NCBI RefSeq assembly: GCF_002999335.1
Contig: NW_020312111.1
Location: forward strand, 1 to 64,000
Length of the DNA: 64,000 nt
Origin: Cyclospora cayetanensis
Lineage: Eukaryota; Apicomplexa; Conoidasida; Eucoccidiorida; Eimeriidae
Reading direction: 5' to 3'
A model generated the notes under the pieces. That model was not told the DNA's origin. It did no database searches and worked only from the letters and a program-made list of their open reading frames with translations. The position numbers were made by a program, and so were the translations under genes. Position 1 is the first letter of the stretch. Each line of letters starts with the position of its first letter. This document shows, in pieces, positions 1-12,800 of the stretch.

Positions 1-396
1 GCTTTGTTATTGTTGTTGCTGCTGCTACTTCTGCTTCGTTATTGTTGTTGCTGCTGCTACTGCTGCTTTGTTATTGTTGTTGCTGCTGCTACTTCTGCTT
101 TGTTATTGTTGTTGCTGCTGCTACTGCCGCTTTGTTATTGTTGTTGCTGCTGCTACTGCTGCTTCGTTATTGTTGTTGCTGCTGCTACTGCTGCTTTGTC
201 ATTGTTGTTGCTGCTGCTACTGCTGCTTTGTTATTGTTGTTGCTGCTGCTACTGCTGCTTTGTTATTGCTGTTGCTGCTGCTACTGCTGCCTTGTTATTG
301 TTGCTGCTGCTACTGCTGCTTTGTTATTGTTGCTGCTGCTGCTACTTCTGCTTTGTTATTGTTGTTGCTGCTGCTACTGCTGCTTTGTTATTGTTG
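1..396. repeat. 32-bp CTG/TTG minisatellite, about 12.5 copies
   Basis: Tandem copies of a 32-bp unit that starts GCTTTGTTATTGTTGTTGCT begin at 1, 33, 65, 97, 129, 161, 193, 225, 257, 289, 318, 350 and 382; the copy at 289 is 3 bp shorter. Because 32 is not a multiple of three, the reading frame shifts at each unit, yet all three forward frames stay open and code Leu/Cys/Ala-rich peptides. It lies directly upstream of the first recognisable GCN1 exon and is most likely the end of an intron rather than coding sequence. Confidence 0.9.
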
Positions 397-527
397 CTTT
401 TTAGTTGCTGTTGCTGCGAACAAATGTGCATCTCTTTTCAAAAAAAGCGGCCTCAATGGGAGTTTCTGCGTCTCTGTGGTGGCTGCGACGAATGCAGGCT
501 GCAACAGCGTGCTCGCTGTCTCTGCAG

Positions 528-3500
528 CAGGAGCCCTCGATTTCCGCCGAGGAGTTGCAGTTGCTGCAGCAGCAGTTGAATAGCAGCAGCAAGGTGCAGT
601 CGCTGCTGTCTGCAGACGCGAATGACGATGTGAAGGCGGAGTGCTGCAACTTGCTGCAGCAGGTGCTGCCTCTGCTGCTGCGGCGGAGCAGCAGCAGCAG
701 GAGCGACTCGCAGCAGCAGCAGCAGCTGCTGCTGCTGCAGCAAGGCATCCTCAAGCTGCTTGAAGGCGTCTTTAGCAGCACTGCTCATAAGAAGGGGGCA
801 GTGTCTGCCGAGCAGCAGCTGTTGCTCGCAGCAGCGCAGCACACTCTTGAAAAGATCGTCGTGGCTGCTGCAGCCTCCGCAGAAGGCGCTACGGCAGCAG
901 ACACGCAGCAGCGTTTGCACGCAACGCAGCAGCTGCTGCTGCCGCTGCTGAGTGCATGCAGCACGCGTGCAGCTCTCCGCGCAGCGTCTCTTAGGGCATG
1001 GTGCCTCTGTTTGCTGCTGGAGCAGCTGCCCATGGCAGCAGCACCCTCCGTAGCAGCAAAGCTGCAGCTGTCGGATGCAAAGACACCAGGGCTTGCAGCA
1101 GCAGCAGCGCTGTGGCTGGAGGAGGGGGCGTGTTTTGCTGCCGTCAATCCCAAGGTAAGACACACGTAAGAGGCACACACACGTGTAAAGACCTCTTTTT
1201 TCCTCCTCCTCTCCTTCCCACTTCTCTCCTTCCCGGATTCACTTGTCTCTTCCGCGGCTTGAAGGCGTTCCCTCGATTTTTAGAGCGACGCGCTGGTGGC
1301 GGCTTGCGTGCGTGCGCAGCACACGCGGGAGGAGCTGCTGCTGCAGCTCCGGGTGTATGGACAGCTGCTTGTGCGGCAGCAGCAGCAGCTCCTTGGCGGC
1401 TTTCAGCTGACAGCTCCCCATCCTTGCTGCAGCAAGGACGGGGAGCTGTGCGACGCAGCGTGGCGTGTTGCGTGCAGCGTTGCTGCCGCTGCTGCTGCGC
1501 CACACAAACAGCAGCAACCGCAACGCCAGCAAGGCGACTTACAGCCCTCTTTCTACATGGGCTTGATGCGCGTGCTCTGTCTGTTGCAACAGTTTCGTGT
1601 GTCTCCCGCTGCAGCAGCAACAGTGGAGGGGTCCCCTGCAGCAGTAGGGCAGAGTGCGGGGGTGACACCGGAGGAAAGCTACACTGCTGGCTTGCGTCTC
1701 GTGCGGCAAGCAGCAGCAGCAGATGCCGCAGTCGCAGCGCAACTCGTCCTGTGTTTCTTCCAGCTCCTGTGCGAGCTGTCTGCTGCGCAAGGCGCTGCGT
1801 GCACGAAGGCAGGCACGGGTGACTGCGAGCAGCGCAAGGCGGCGCCTCTGCATGCAGCGCAGGCGGCAGCAAAGGCGGAGTGGACTGCTGCAGTCAGCAG
1901 CAGCATGCTGCAGTCGCTCTTCCAGCAACTGCTGCGGCTGCTAGTCGCCTCAGTACCCCGTAGCGACAGCAGCAGCAGCAGCAAAAGCAGCAGCAGCAGC
2001 AGCACAGACGCACTGCTGCCTCCTGCTAGGCCGGGTATGTTCGCGCTGCTGCTGCTCTGTGCTGCTCACCCCCAAATGCGCGCACCAGAAAGCAGCGCCT
2101 CGCCTCTTTGTAGATCTGTGCTGCTGCTGCTTTCCAAGCGTACCAGGAGCAGCAGCAGCAGCAGCAGCCTGGTGGACTGGCAGCAGCTGCTGCGGCTGCT
2201 GCCGCTTTCTGCTTCCGTAGGCGCGGATGACGAGGCGGGATGCGATTTCAGTGGCGTTGCACGGACGTGCGATGCACTTGCCGTGGCACTCGGATGCTTT
2301 CTCGAGGAGCAGCAGGAGAGCGTTCATGTGGAGGAACGGAGGATGCAGAGATCCTACGGCAGCAGGAGATGGCGAGCCGCTCTCAAAGGACTAAGCAGCA
2401 GCAGCATCGACTGCTGCTGCGCGCTCGTGCAGCAGCTGCCTGCAGCCGAGGTAGCTGCATGCGCGCCAGCCACAGCGGCTATGTTCTATGCGCCTAACGA
2501 CGTGCTGTATGTTGCGGAGGGTGTGTATTTGCCGTCTTTGAGCGCGCCAACGGCCGTGTCTGCAGCGCATCCTAGTGGCAACAACAGCAACAGCAGCAGA
2601 AGCAGCAGCAGCAGCAGCAGCAGCAGCACGAGGGGTTCTGCAGCTGCTAGCCGATCGGCGGCTGCGCCGCATGCGAAGGGGAGTGGTGCAGCAGTAGCGA
2701 AGAGCCAGAAGGGTCTTACACGGGAGCAGCTGCAGCAGGAGGAGCTGAAGCAGCAGCAGCAGAAGCGGAAGCAGCTGCTGCGCATGCAGCAAAGGTGCAG
2801 CAGAGTGCTGCTGCAGCTGGGGAGTCTCTTGGCGGGGGGAGGGCTCTCCGCAGCGGAGATTCTTCTGTCTTCTCCGAGCGCGGCAGTTGGCGATGGCGAT
2901 GGAGCTCTTGGAGGCAATGTTGGTCGTGGCTGCGTCGACAGGAGCTCGACAGGAGGTGTGCAGCTCTTGCCCACGCTGCAGTCGATGCTAGGATGCAGCA
3001 TTACGTGCAGCAGCGCCTTGGGGTGTCTGCGACAGCTGGTGAAGGCTGCAGTGTCTGCGGAGGTGCTGCCCTCTCGAGGACTGCTTGCGGATGCGTTGCT
3101 GCTCGTACAGCTCGACAGAGAAGTTTCTGGAGTAGCCGAGGAGGTGTTGTCGACGGGCAGAGGCGACAAGAAGGCGCTTTCGAAGCCAGCGACGCAGCTG
3201 GTGCTGCCTCTGGTGTCTGCAGTGCTGTTACGAGCAGATGCTGCGGCTGCGCAGGCGTGCAAGCAAGCCCTCCTGCTGCTGCTGCAGCAGCTGCGACTGC
3301 ATGCGCGGCTCGATCCTGCTGCCACCATGGCGTGTCTCGCTGCAGTGCTGAAGGCGCATGCAAGCCTTGTTGGGCTGGGAACTGAGGCTTTGTGCCTCGC
3401 CGCAGATCACTTGCTGGAGCAGCAGCAGCTGCAGCAGCTGATTCTGCTGGCTGCGACTGACAGCTTCCCCACCAGGAGGGCAGTCGCTGCTGCGCTGCAG

Positions 3501-4304
3501 CGCTTTCCTCTGGATCGCCTCGGCCAGACTGCTCCTTTGCTCGTGGCGAGTCTGCTGGCTTTGCAGCAAGACAAAGGGGGAGACATGGAAGTTGCGCGGC
3601 TTGCCTCGCAGCTGCTCGAAAGGCTGCCGTCAGACATAAAGGGAGACTCGCGGCGGCAGCTGGAAGACCTCTCGCAGCTCCTCGCGAGCCCTTCTACGAC
3701 TTTCACGGAGATGGTAAGACGCCGTTAATTTATTCTTCCCTGTGGCTAGACGGACTGCTGCCAGGCTGCTGCCAGGCTGCCGCTAGGCTGCTGCCAGGCT
3801 GCTGCCAGGCTGCTGCTTCTTGCAAATTGGCTTTGCTCGCGTCTGCGTCTTTGGGTGTCTCGATTTTGTCTCCTGCCTCGTTTAGGAAAGGGGGGCGTAG
3901 AGACAGGAGTTCGGCTGCTAACGGCGCTGCGCCAGCTGTTTCGAGCTGCTTGCTTGTCTGCCTGTTTTTTTGTGCTGCTGTCGCTGCGTGCTGCAGGCAG
4001 CAGAAGCCTTCGCAGCGGCAGTGCAGTCTGAAGGCGGCAGAGCTTCAGCGGTGTCTGCAGCTCTGCAGTTGCTGCTGGATTTATTCTCTGGTCGACGCGC
4101 GTTGAGAGGTCCCTATGCCTCGCCAATACAGCAGCAGCAGCAGCAGCAACAGCAACAACAACAACAAGGCGTCGTGTACAAGAAAAAGGAGTTGGATGCC
4201 ACGAGTTTCTTCGGAGGCGCTGCTGCTGCAAAAGGGAAGGGCAGAGGGAAAGCAGCTTCCGCTGCTGCTGCTGCAGCCGAAGAAGAAGGGCCTTCACCGC
4301 TGCT

Positions 4305-4339
<35 letters not shown>

Positions 4340-7300
4340 TGAGGACGGGGTCGGCTTTAGCTCTTCTGCACGGCATAGCTGCTGCCTTGCGTTGCTGCGC
4401 AGAGCGGCGCTTGCTGCAGACGGGGGAGGCGTTGCTGCAGTTGCTGCAGTTTCTGCTGCAGGATGCACTTGTGTCTCCCGACGTTCTTGCTAATCCGTTG
4501 CTGCAGCAGCAGCTGCTGGCAGCGGGAGTGGCTGCAATTCGGGGGGCAGAGGGGGAAGATCTGCGGCGTGAGATTTTCAAGTGTCTCGACAGCTGCTGCA
4601 CCCCTGGCGCAGTCGGCGGCAGCGGCGGCGGGGAGGCGGCAGCAGCAGCAGTGCATGCGGCGCATGCGTTGTTTTGTGGATCTCTGGCTGAAAAGATGCA
4701 GACAGGAGACTCCTTGATCCCCCTGATTGTGCAGCGTCTCGAAGCCTCCTTGATGTCTCCGAGCGCGCCTTCTGCGGAGGTGCAGCGGCTGCTCTCTCGC
4801 CCTCTGACTCCCCTGATCAAGCTGCTGGCGGCTTCCGAGAGCAGCGCCTCCCCGTCTGCTGCGCAGTCGCAGGAGAACCCTCCGCAGACTGCCGCTGCTG
4901 AGGAGACGGCGGGAGAGCCGCGGCAGCAGAGCGCCTCGCGCCAGCTGGTGGAGCGCTGTCTAGCGGCATCCCTGAAAGCTGCCGATTTGCCAGTGCGACG
5001 GGGAGGAGCCTTGGGGCTTGCAGCATGCATCAAGGGTTTGGGAGTGATTTCTCTGCGGCGAGAGGATGTGTTGGCGCGTTTGCAGGCGGCTTTGTCTGCA
5101 AAGGATAGCGTTGGTCGTCAGGGAGCCTTGCTGTGTGTCGAGGCGCTCAGCGAGTGTCTGGGGAGACTCTTCGAGCCTTACACGCTGCACATCCTGGGGC
5201 TGTTGCTGTCGTGTTTGTCGGATGCCTCGCTGCCAGTGAGAGCGGCTGGGCAGATGGCTGCTCGGCAGCTCATGAAGCACTTGAGCAGTCACGGCATTCG
5301 TCTGGTGCTGCCTACCCTCACGGAGAAGCTGCAGGATCCTCACTGGCGAGTGAAGGTCGGCAGCATCGAGTTGCTGGCTGCGATGGCGCACTGCGCTCCC
5401 AAGCAGCTCGGCAGCTGCGTCAACAAGGTGGTGCCTCTGCTGACTGATGCCGCTAGCGACGCGTGCTGCATGCAGCAGGTTCGCGGAGCAGCGGTTCAAG
5501 CGCTGTACGCCATTGGAGCGGCTGTCGAGGCTCCCGAGCTGCAAAGCGTCGTGCCGCTGCTGGTGACAGCCCTAGCAGACCCCTCCGCAGACACCACGCG
5601 GGAGGCGCTCGACGGCTTGCTAGCCGTCGAGTGCTCCAGCTTCTCGGATGCAGCTGCGCTCTCGCTCTGCGTTCCCGTGCTGACGCGCGGTATGAACGAG
5701 CGCAGCACGGAGCTGAAGCGCAAGGCTGCAGATCTCATCGGCTCGCTAGGTCTCCTCTGCTGCCACGCCCAACAGCAGAAGAGCCACAATGCGAATCACA
5801 ACGCCGCGCTGCTTCCGTATCTGCCTCAGCTGCTGCCCCCTCTGCGCCAGGCACTGGGCGACCCCATCCCAGCTGTACGAACAGCAGCGGCGAGGGCTTG
5901 CGGAGCGATTGCGCGCAGCGTCGAGGAGTCTGAGCTGGCGGAGCTGCTTCGCTGGCTCCTAGACACGCTCGCGAAGAGCGAGAGCAGCGTCGAACGCAGC
6001 GGAGCAGCGAACGGGCTCGCCGAGCTGCTCGTCGCGTGGGGTAGTGCGCGGCTGCAGCAGCTGCTGCCGCAGCTGCTGCAGCAAGCCGCGGATGTGCATG
6101 CACCCGCCGGATCTCGCGAAGGCTTTCTAGGGCTCTTCGTCTTCCTGCCGATCGCCTTCGGCAAGGCGTTTCAGGATTTCGTGCCTGACGTCATGCCCGT
6201 CGTGCTCTCCGGCTTGTCTGCAGAGCAGGAGGCAGTTCGCGAGGTGGCTCTGCGAGCAGCAGAAGTCATCGTCTTGCAGTTCGCAGCTACCCACACTGCG
6301 CTGCTCCTGCGCCCTCTCGAGGACGGACTGTACGCTGCGGACTGGCGCATTCGATGCAGCAGCACGCAGCTGCTTGGCTTGCTGCTGCAGCGGCTGCTGC
6401 AAGGCTTCGAGGACGAAGGTGCTTCCGAAGAAGCCACGACGACCATGCACAACGAAATCCTCTCGATCGAGCGCAGAAGCTTCATTCTCGCCTCCTTGTT
6501 CTGCGTGCGAAGCGACGATAATCCTGCCGTCCGACAAACCGCTGCTAGCGCCTGGAAGAGGGTCGTTGCGAACACCCCCAAGACACTCAAAGAGATCCTC
6601 CCCATCCTCACGCGAAGGCTCATCACGAACCTCGCTGTACCCGCTGCCCTCAAACAGCAACAACAAAAACAAAGAGCCGCTGCGCGCTGCATCGGAGCCT
6701 TGGCTCAAAAAATGGGAGATGAAGTCTTGCCACAACTGCTACCCCACCTAGAACAAGTGCGCCAAAGGGGGGGCACACAGTCGTAAAAGGATTCAAACAT
6801 TTCTTCTTCGTACATTTATGCTCGATACTTCGTATATATGGGTGGTCGTATTGATGTTTGTATGGCTTTGGATGTGTGTCTTTGGATGTATGTGTGTTTA
6901 TGTATGTCTTTGTATGTGTGTGTGTTTATGTATGTCTTTGTATGTGTGTGTGTTTGTATGTCTTCGTATGTGTGTGTGTTTATGTGTGTGTTTGTATGTG
7001 TGTGTGTTTATGTATGTATTGGTGTATGTGTGTTTGTATGTCTTTGTATGTGTGTGTGTTTGTATGTCTTTGTATGTGTGTGTGTTTGTATGTCTTGGTA
7101 TGTGTGTGTGTTTATGTGTGTATTTGTATGTATGTGTGTTTGTATGTCTTTGTATGTATGTGTGTTTGTATGTCTTTGTATGCATGGACATGTGTGTGTA
7201 TGTGTGTGTGTATGTGTATGTATGTATGCATGCATGCACATGTGTGTGTATGTATGTATGTATGCATGCACATGTGTATGCGTATATATATGTATATATG

Positions 7301-8050
7301 TATTTCTTTGCAGTTCTGTGTATTTTTATGTGCTGCTGTTGTTGCTGCTTGTGTCTGCTGCAGTCCGCGTGTGCGACGGATCCATCGATTCGTCGAGGTG
7401 TATGCTTAGGGTTGATGGAGATTTTTCGGAGTGGAAGTCGCTCTGCACTTGCGTCGAATGTCGACACGCTGCTTGCGCTGTTGAGACGCGCCTTGCAAGA
7501 CACAGACAGCTCTGTGCAGCAGGCTGCTGCCTCCGCTGCCGCTGTGTGTCTGGACGTCTTGGCAGGGGAAGCCTCAGGAAAGCTTATTCCCCCGCTGCTG
7601 CAGCAGCTGCTTCGACCGCCACAACTCTCGCGAAAAGACGCATCCGCAGGCAGTGCTGCTGCAGGAAAAGCTGCACTTTTGCAAGCTATTGAACTGCTGC
7701 TGCGGGAGCAGCCGCAGGCAGTTTTACCTCAAGTGCTGCAACAGGCAGCGATTCCGCAGCAAGACGGTGCAACAGCTTCTCTTCTCGGCGCTGTCGCTGC
7801 TGTCGATCCTCCCCGACTTGCGCGCAGCATCCCAAGGATTTTCGCTGCGCTTCTTGCTGGGCTATGCCAAACAGGTGCGCACACACTGCTCTTGACACAC
7901 TGTGCAAACGCTGCAATTCTCACGCACAGTAGGAGGGATGAAAGGTCGCCAAGATCGCCTTCTGTGCCTCAGGCTCACGATTCCAATGGGCTTTCTAGAG
8001 GCGTCTATAAATGCATGTGCAATGCGTATTCATATATACATGTATAAATG

Positions 8051-8083
<33 letters not shown>

Positions 8084-9807
8084 ATATATGCATATATACA
8101 TATATGCATGCAGACACCCGCCTATATATATATGTATGTATATGTATACACATATACATGTACATGCGGCTTCTGTGTGTGGCATTAGGAGGCGTTGAGG
8201 ATGATGGCTTTGTTGCCGAGCAGTGCCTACGTTCAGCACTGCGCTTAGTTCAACGCATGGATGGTGAAGGGTTAGATGTGCTATTCGAGATGCTGCAGCA
8301 GCAGATGAAGGCAGCAGCACCCGTCTGCGAAGTGTCTGCATCTGGCCGCTTGCAGCTGTTGCAGCAAAAATCTGCCGCTGATCTTGCTGCTGCTGCTGCT
8401 TCTGCTCGGCAGCGCACTCCAGCAAGCATCAACGGATCTGCCACTGCCACTGCTGCTGCTGTACGTACACCTGACGACCCACTTACACCGGACCTTTTCC
8501 TCGAGCCACAGCAGCTGCGCTGCAACAAGACTTTTATGTCTTTTTCCGAGACTTCAGCAGCCAATCCAAGGAAGCGAGAAGCTTGCTGTTGCATCCTTTT
8601 CGTCATCTGCTGCTCTCGGACTGCTGGCGAGCTTGAACACCACATGCAGCAGCTGCTGCAGATGCTGCTGCCTGTGGCACTGGCAGATCCTTCTGCTGCA
8701 GCTGCAGCTGTCGCAACAGCATCCCTTAGCACGCTGCTGAATCCTCTCACAAGAGATGCTCTGGATCCTCTTATTCCCTTGGTAAGCGACAGGGATCCTG
8801 CTCTTGCTACACGCATATCGTTGCTGCTGCTGCTGCTCTTGCTGTACAGCTGTTGTTGCTGCTGCTACTGCCGCTTCTCTTGCTACACGCATATTGTTGC
8901 TGCTGCCGCTGCTCTTGCTACACGCATATTGTTGTTGCTGCTGCTGCTCTTGCTGTACGCCTACCGTTTTCCTTCTTGAGAGGAAGCCTTCTTACTGAGG
9001 CGGTGTCTGGGCAGCCCTTGTTGTAATTCTGATTTGCACTTGGCTTGCGATCAAACAAGGAGGCTCACAATACTCCCGATTGCTGCTTTTCTGCTTTTTT
9101 TTCAGCTGTATCAAGGACTGTTTCGCCTCGTTGCAGATCCTTTAACGAATCGTCCGGTTGGAGGCGACGTGTTGCTGCTCCCCGGGCTGTGCAGCAGCAG
9201 CAGCAGCAGCAGCAGCAGCACGAGCTTTCTTTTGCAGTGCTGTCTTCATGAAGGCGTCTTGCCGTCCTCTACTGCCTCCGGCAGCAGTCTCGCAGCAGCG
9301 AGCAGCAGCAGCTGCAGCAGCTGCGTCACGAACGCCTTTCTTGCAGGCTGTCTTGCCCTCAATCCCAAGACTCGCGAGATTGCCGCTCGCGGCTTAGAGC
9401 TGCTGCTGCTGCATGCAGAGCCTCAGCATTTAAAGCCTCTCGGCATTAAGATCACAGGACCGCTAATTCGGTGTATAGGAGACAAGCTTCCAGTACGAGT
9501 GAAGGCTGCGTTGCTGCGAGCTCTCCGGTAGGCGATATGTGGCGTGAAAAATAAAATAACAGTGGCGTGCTGTGCATGCGTCTGACAGTCCTTCATGTGC
9601 TGCAAAACATGCTGTGGGTGTCGTCGAGCGCACATATATACACACAAACACAACACAAACACATACACACAAACACAACACAAACACAAACGTACACACA
9701 CGAAGCTTAGACAGACAGCAGCGAGAAAGAGGGAGAAAAAAAACTCTCTCAGAGCAGGTCGCCTTTGAATGCCGTTGCGGTGCTTCTTTTGTCGGCATTT
9801 TGAAAGG

Positions 9808-9844
<37 letters not shown>

Positions 9845-12800
9845 ATATATGTGCGTGTATGTGTATGTATCTCTGTGTATGTGTGTGTCTCTCTGTGTAT
9901 CTGCGTATGTATGTGTATGTGTCTGTATCTCTGTGTGTATCTGTGTGTGTATCTGTGTATCTCTGTGTGTATCTGTGTGTATGTGTATGTGTATATGTGT
10001 GTATCTGTGTGTATGTGTATGTGTACGTGTGTCTCTGTGTATGTATCTGTGTTCGTAATTATCTCTGTGTATGTATCTCTGTGTGTATGGATCTCTGTGT
10101 ATCTCTGTGTCTGTATCTCTGTGTGTAATTATCTCCCTGTAATAATCTGTGTGTATGTACCTCTGTGTGTAATTATCTCTGTAATTATCTGTGTGTATGT
10201 ATCTCTGTGTGTAATTATCTCTCTGTGTAACTATCTCCCTGTGTAATTATCTCTCTGTGTAATTATCTTTCTGTGTAATTATCTCTGTAATGATCTCTGC
10301 GTGTAATTATCTCTGCGTGTAGTTGTCTCTGCGTGTAATTATCTCTGTGTGTAATTATCTCTGTGTGTAATTATCTCTGCGTGTAATTATCTCTGCATGT
10401 AATTATATGTGTAATTATCTCTGTGTGTAATTATCTCTCTGTGTAACTATCTCCCTGTGTAATTATCTCTCTGTGTAATTATCTTTCTGTGTAATTATCT
10501 CTTTAATGATCTCTGCGTGTAATTATCTCTGTAATTATCTCTGCGTGTAATTATCTCTGCGTGTAATTATTACTGCATGTAATTATATCTGTAACTATCT
10601 CTGTAATTATCTCTCTCTGCGTGTAATTATCTCTCTCTGCGTGTAATTGTCTCTCTCTGCGTGTAATTGTCTCTCTCTGCGTGTGATTATCTCTGCCTCT
10701 GCAGTGCTCTCCTACAGCGTGCTGGTTCCCACGTGAAAGCCTTGTTGCCGCAGCTGCAAGCCACGCTGCTCAAGTGTCTCGCAGCAGCTGCAGCAGCAGG
10801 CACGGGCAGTACAGCTGCTGCACTTTGCCGCTGCTGTCTTGGACTGGTGGCTTCGCTGCATACACGAGGGCGCGTTGATGCGCTTTTGGGAGAACTTGCC
10901 CTGTCCATACACCCGACGGCGAACACTGCTGCTGCTGCTGCTGCTGCGGGAGTCACTGCCATATCTCCCCTGGTGTCTTTGCAGGTGAGTTCTTCTCTTG
11001 CTGCTGCTGCTGCTGCGCTGCTATTAGTTGTGCTGACACTTCGGCTCGATGCGTGTGTGTTTCTACGTGTGAAGGCTTGTGGGTGACTGCCGTCTGCTGC
11101 TGCTCAAGCCTCACCTGCGGGAAAGCTTGTTGCTGCTGACTCTGCTGCTCTGGTGTCTTTGCAGGTAGTTCAACACGTTCTCCTCAACGCCAAAGAGCCA
11201 ATCGAAGATGCAGCGCTGCAGAAGGAGGTAGCAGCTGCTTGCTGGGCTGCTGCTGCTGCAGCAAGAGACGAGCAGCAGCAAATCGTTGCCTGCGCAGTCC
11301 TCGGAAGCCTCTTGGCACCAGCTGTACAGACACCTCAAGTGCAGCAGCTCTTGCAGGAGTTCATTGTCGATGCTGCTTCAGACTTCCAGACCGAAACAAG
11401 GAAGGTAGGAGGTTCTTGTTGCTCCCATTGAGGGCAGTATTGTTATTGCTGTTGTTGTTATTGTTATTGTTGTTGTCGCTATTGTTGTTGTTATTGTTGT
11501 TGCTTTTGTTGTTGTTACTGCTGTTGTTATTGTTGGTGTTAGTGTTGGTGTTAGTGTTGTTGTTATTGTTGTTGTTATTGCTGTTGTTATTGCTGCTGTT
11601 ATTGCTGTTGTTGTTATTGTTGCCGCATTTGCAGAAAACACCCTGCGGTGTTGCTCATGCTGATGTGTGTCTTTATCTGTCTGTGTGTCGATCTGTCTCT
11701 CTATGTGTCTCTCTATGTGCCTCTCTGTGTGTCTCTCTGTCTGTCTATCTGTCTGTCCTTTCGCGCTGATTTTAATGTGGTGTAAATGCTCTAATTGTCT
11801 GCTGTGTGCAGAGCGCCTGTCTACTTTTAGCCAGCTTGTTGCGCGTCGGAAGTCAGGAGCAGCTGCTGCAATATCCATTGCTGCAGCAGCCAGAGCAAAT
11901 GCAGGCACTGTTGCAGCAGCTGTTAGAAGATCGTGCTGCTGCGGTGCAGGCAGCGGCGCTTCAGGCGTATAAACACCTCGTGCGGCAGTCAAAGTAGGGC
12001 TTACCGTGTTTAGGGAGGATGGTGTGGTTTTCGAGGTGTATGGTTCGAGGAAAAGAGAGATAGCCAGCTGTGCAATCCATGTTCACGTGCAGCTCATCCT
12101 CCCTCTATTTTTCACCCCTCTTTGTTTTAACTGCCCTGCAAGTCAGCATCCTCTTGGCTGTAAAACGGTGGAAGTGACGACGGCTTTCTTTTGTTCAATA
12201 GGCATGCGCCTTTTTTGTATGTGTGCATGTATATGTGTATGTCTTGTCTATGTGTTTTTTGCACATGCATGTATATGTGTATGTCTTGTCTATGTGTTTT
12301 TTGCATACGTATGTATATGTGTATGTCTTGTCTATGTGTTTTTTGCACATGTATGTATATGTGTATGTCTTGTCTTTGTGGTTTCGCACATGTATGTATA
12401 TGTGTATTTCTTGTCTATGTGTTTTTTGCATATGTATATGTGTATTTCTTGTCTATGTGTTGTTTGCATATGCATGTATATGTGTATGTCTCGTCTATGT
12501 GTTTTTTGCACATGTATGTATATGCGTGTCGTGTGTATGTGTTTTTTGCATATATATATACATATGTATATACATATGTATATGTATATTTGTATGTCTT
12601 GTGTATGTGCACGTGTGTCTTGTACATATATGTGTATATATACGTATGTATACATGCATCTACATGCACATCTGTGTATATTAAGTCTACATGTTTGGCG
12701 TTTTTATTGCAGGGGTCAGCAGCAGCAGCTTACCGTGTGCTGGGGCTTGTTGCCCACCGTGCATGCAGCAGTGACGACTGCAGCAACAGCAGCTGCTCAA

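Noticed and set aside
401..3706. Long minus-strand ORFs opposite the CAG-rich GCN1 exons
   Set aside because: CAG runs read as CTG on the other strand and stay open by composition alone; they show no domain, no splice logic, and GCN1 is clearly on the plus strand.
6818..7409. Cys/Val/Tyr-rich ORFs that look like secreted cysteine-rich proteins
   Set aside because: They are translations of the GT/TATG satellite in GCN1 intron 3; only the tail after the acceptor at 7363 is real exon.
11995..11997. In-frame TAG that would end GCN1 at exon 9
   Set aside because: A donor AA|GTAGGG overlaps it and splicing to 12713 continues the GCN1 homology across the join (VRQSK|GQQQQLTV).
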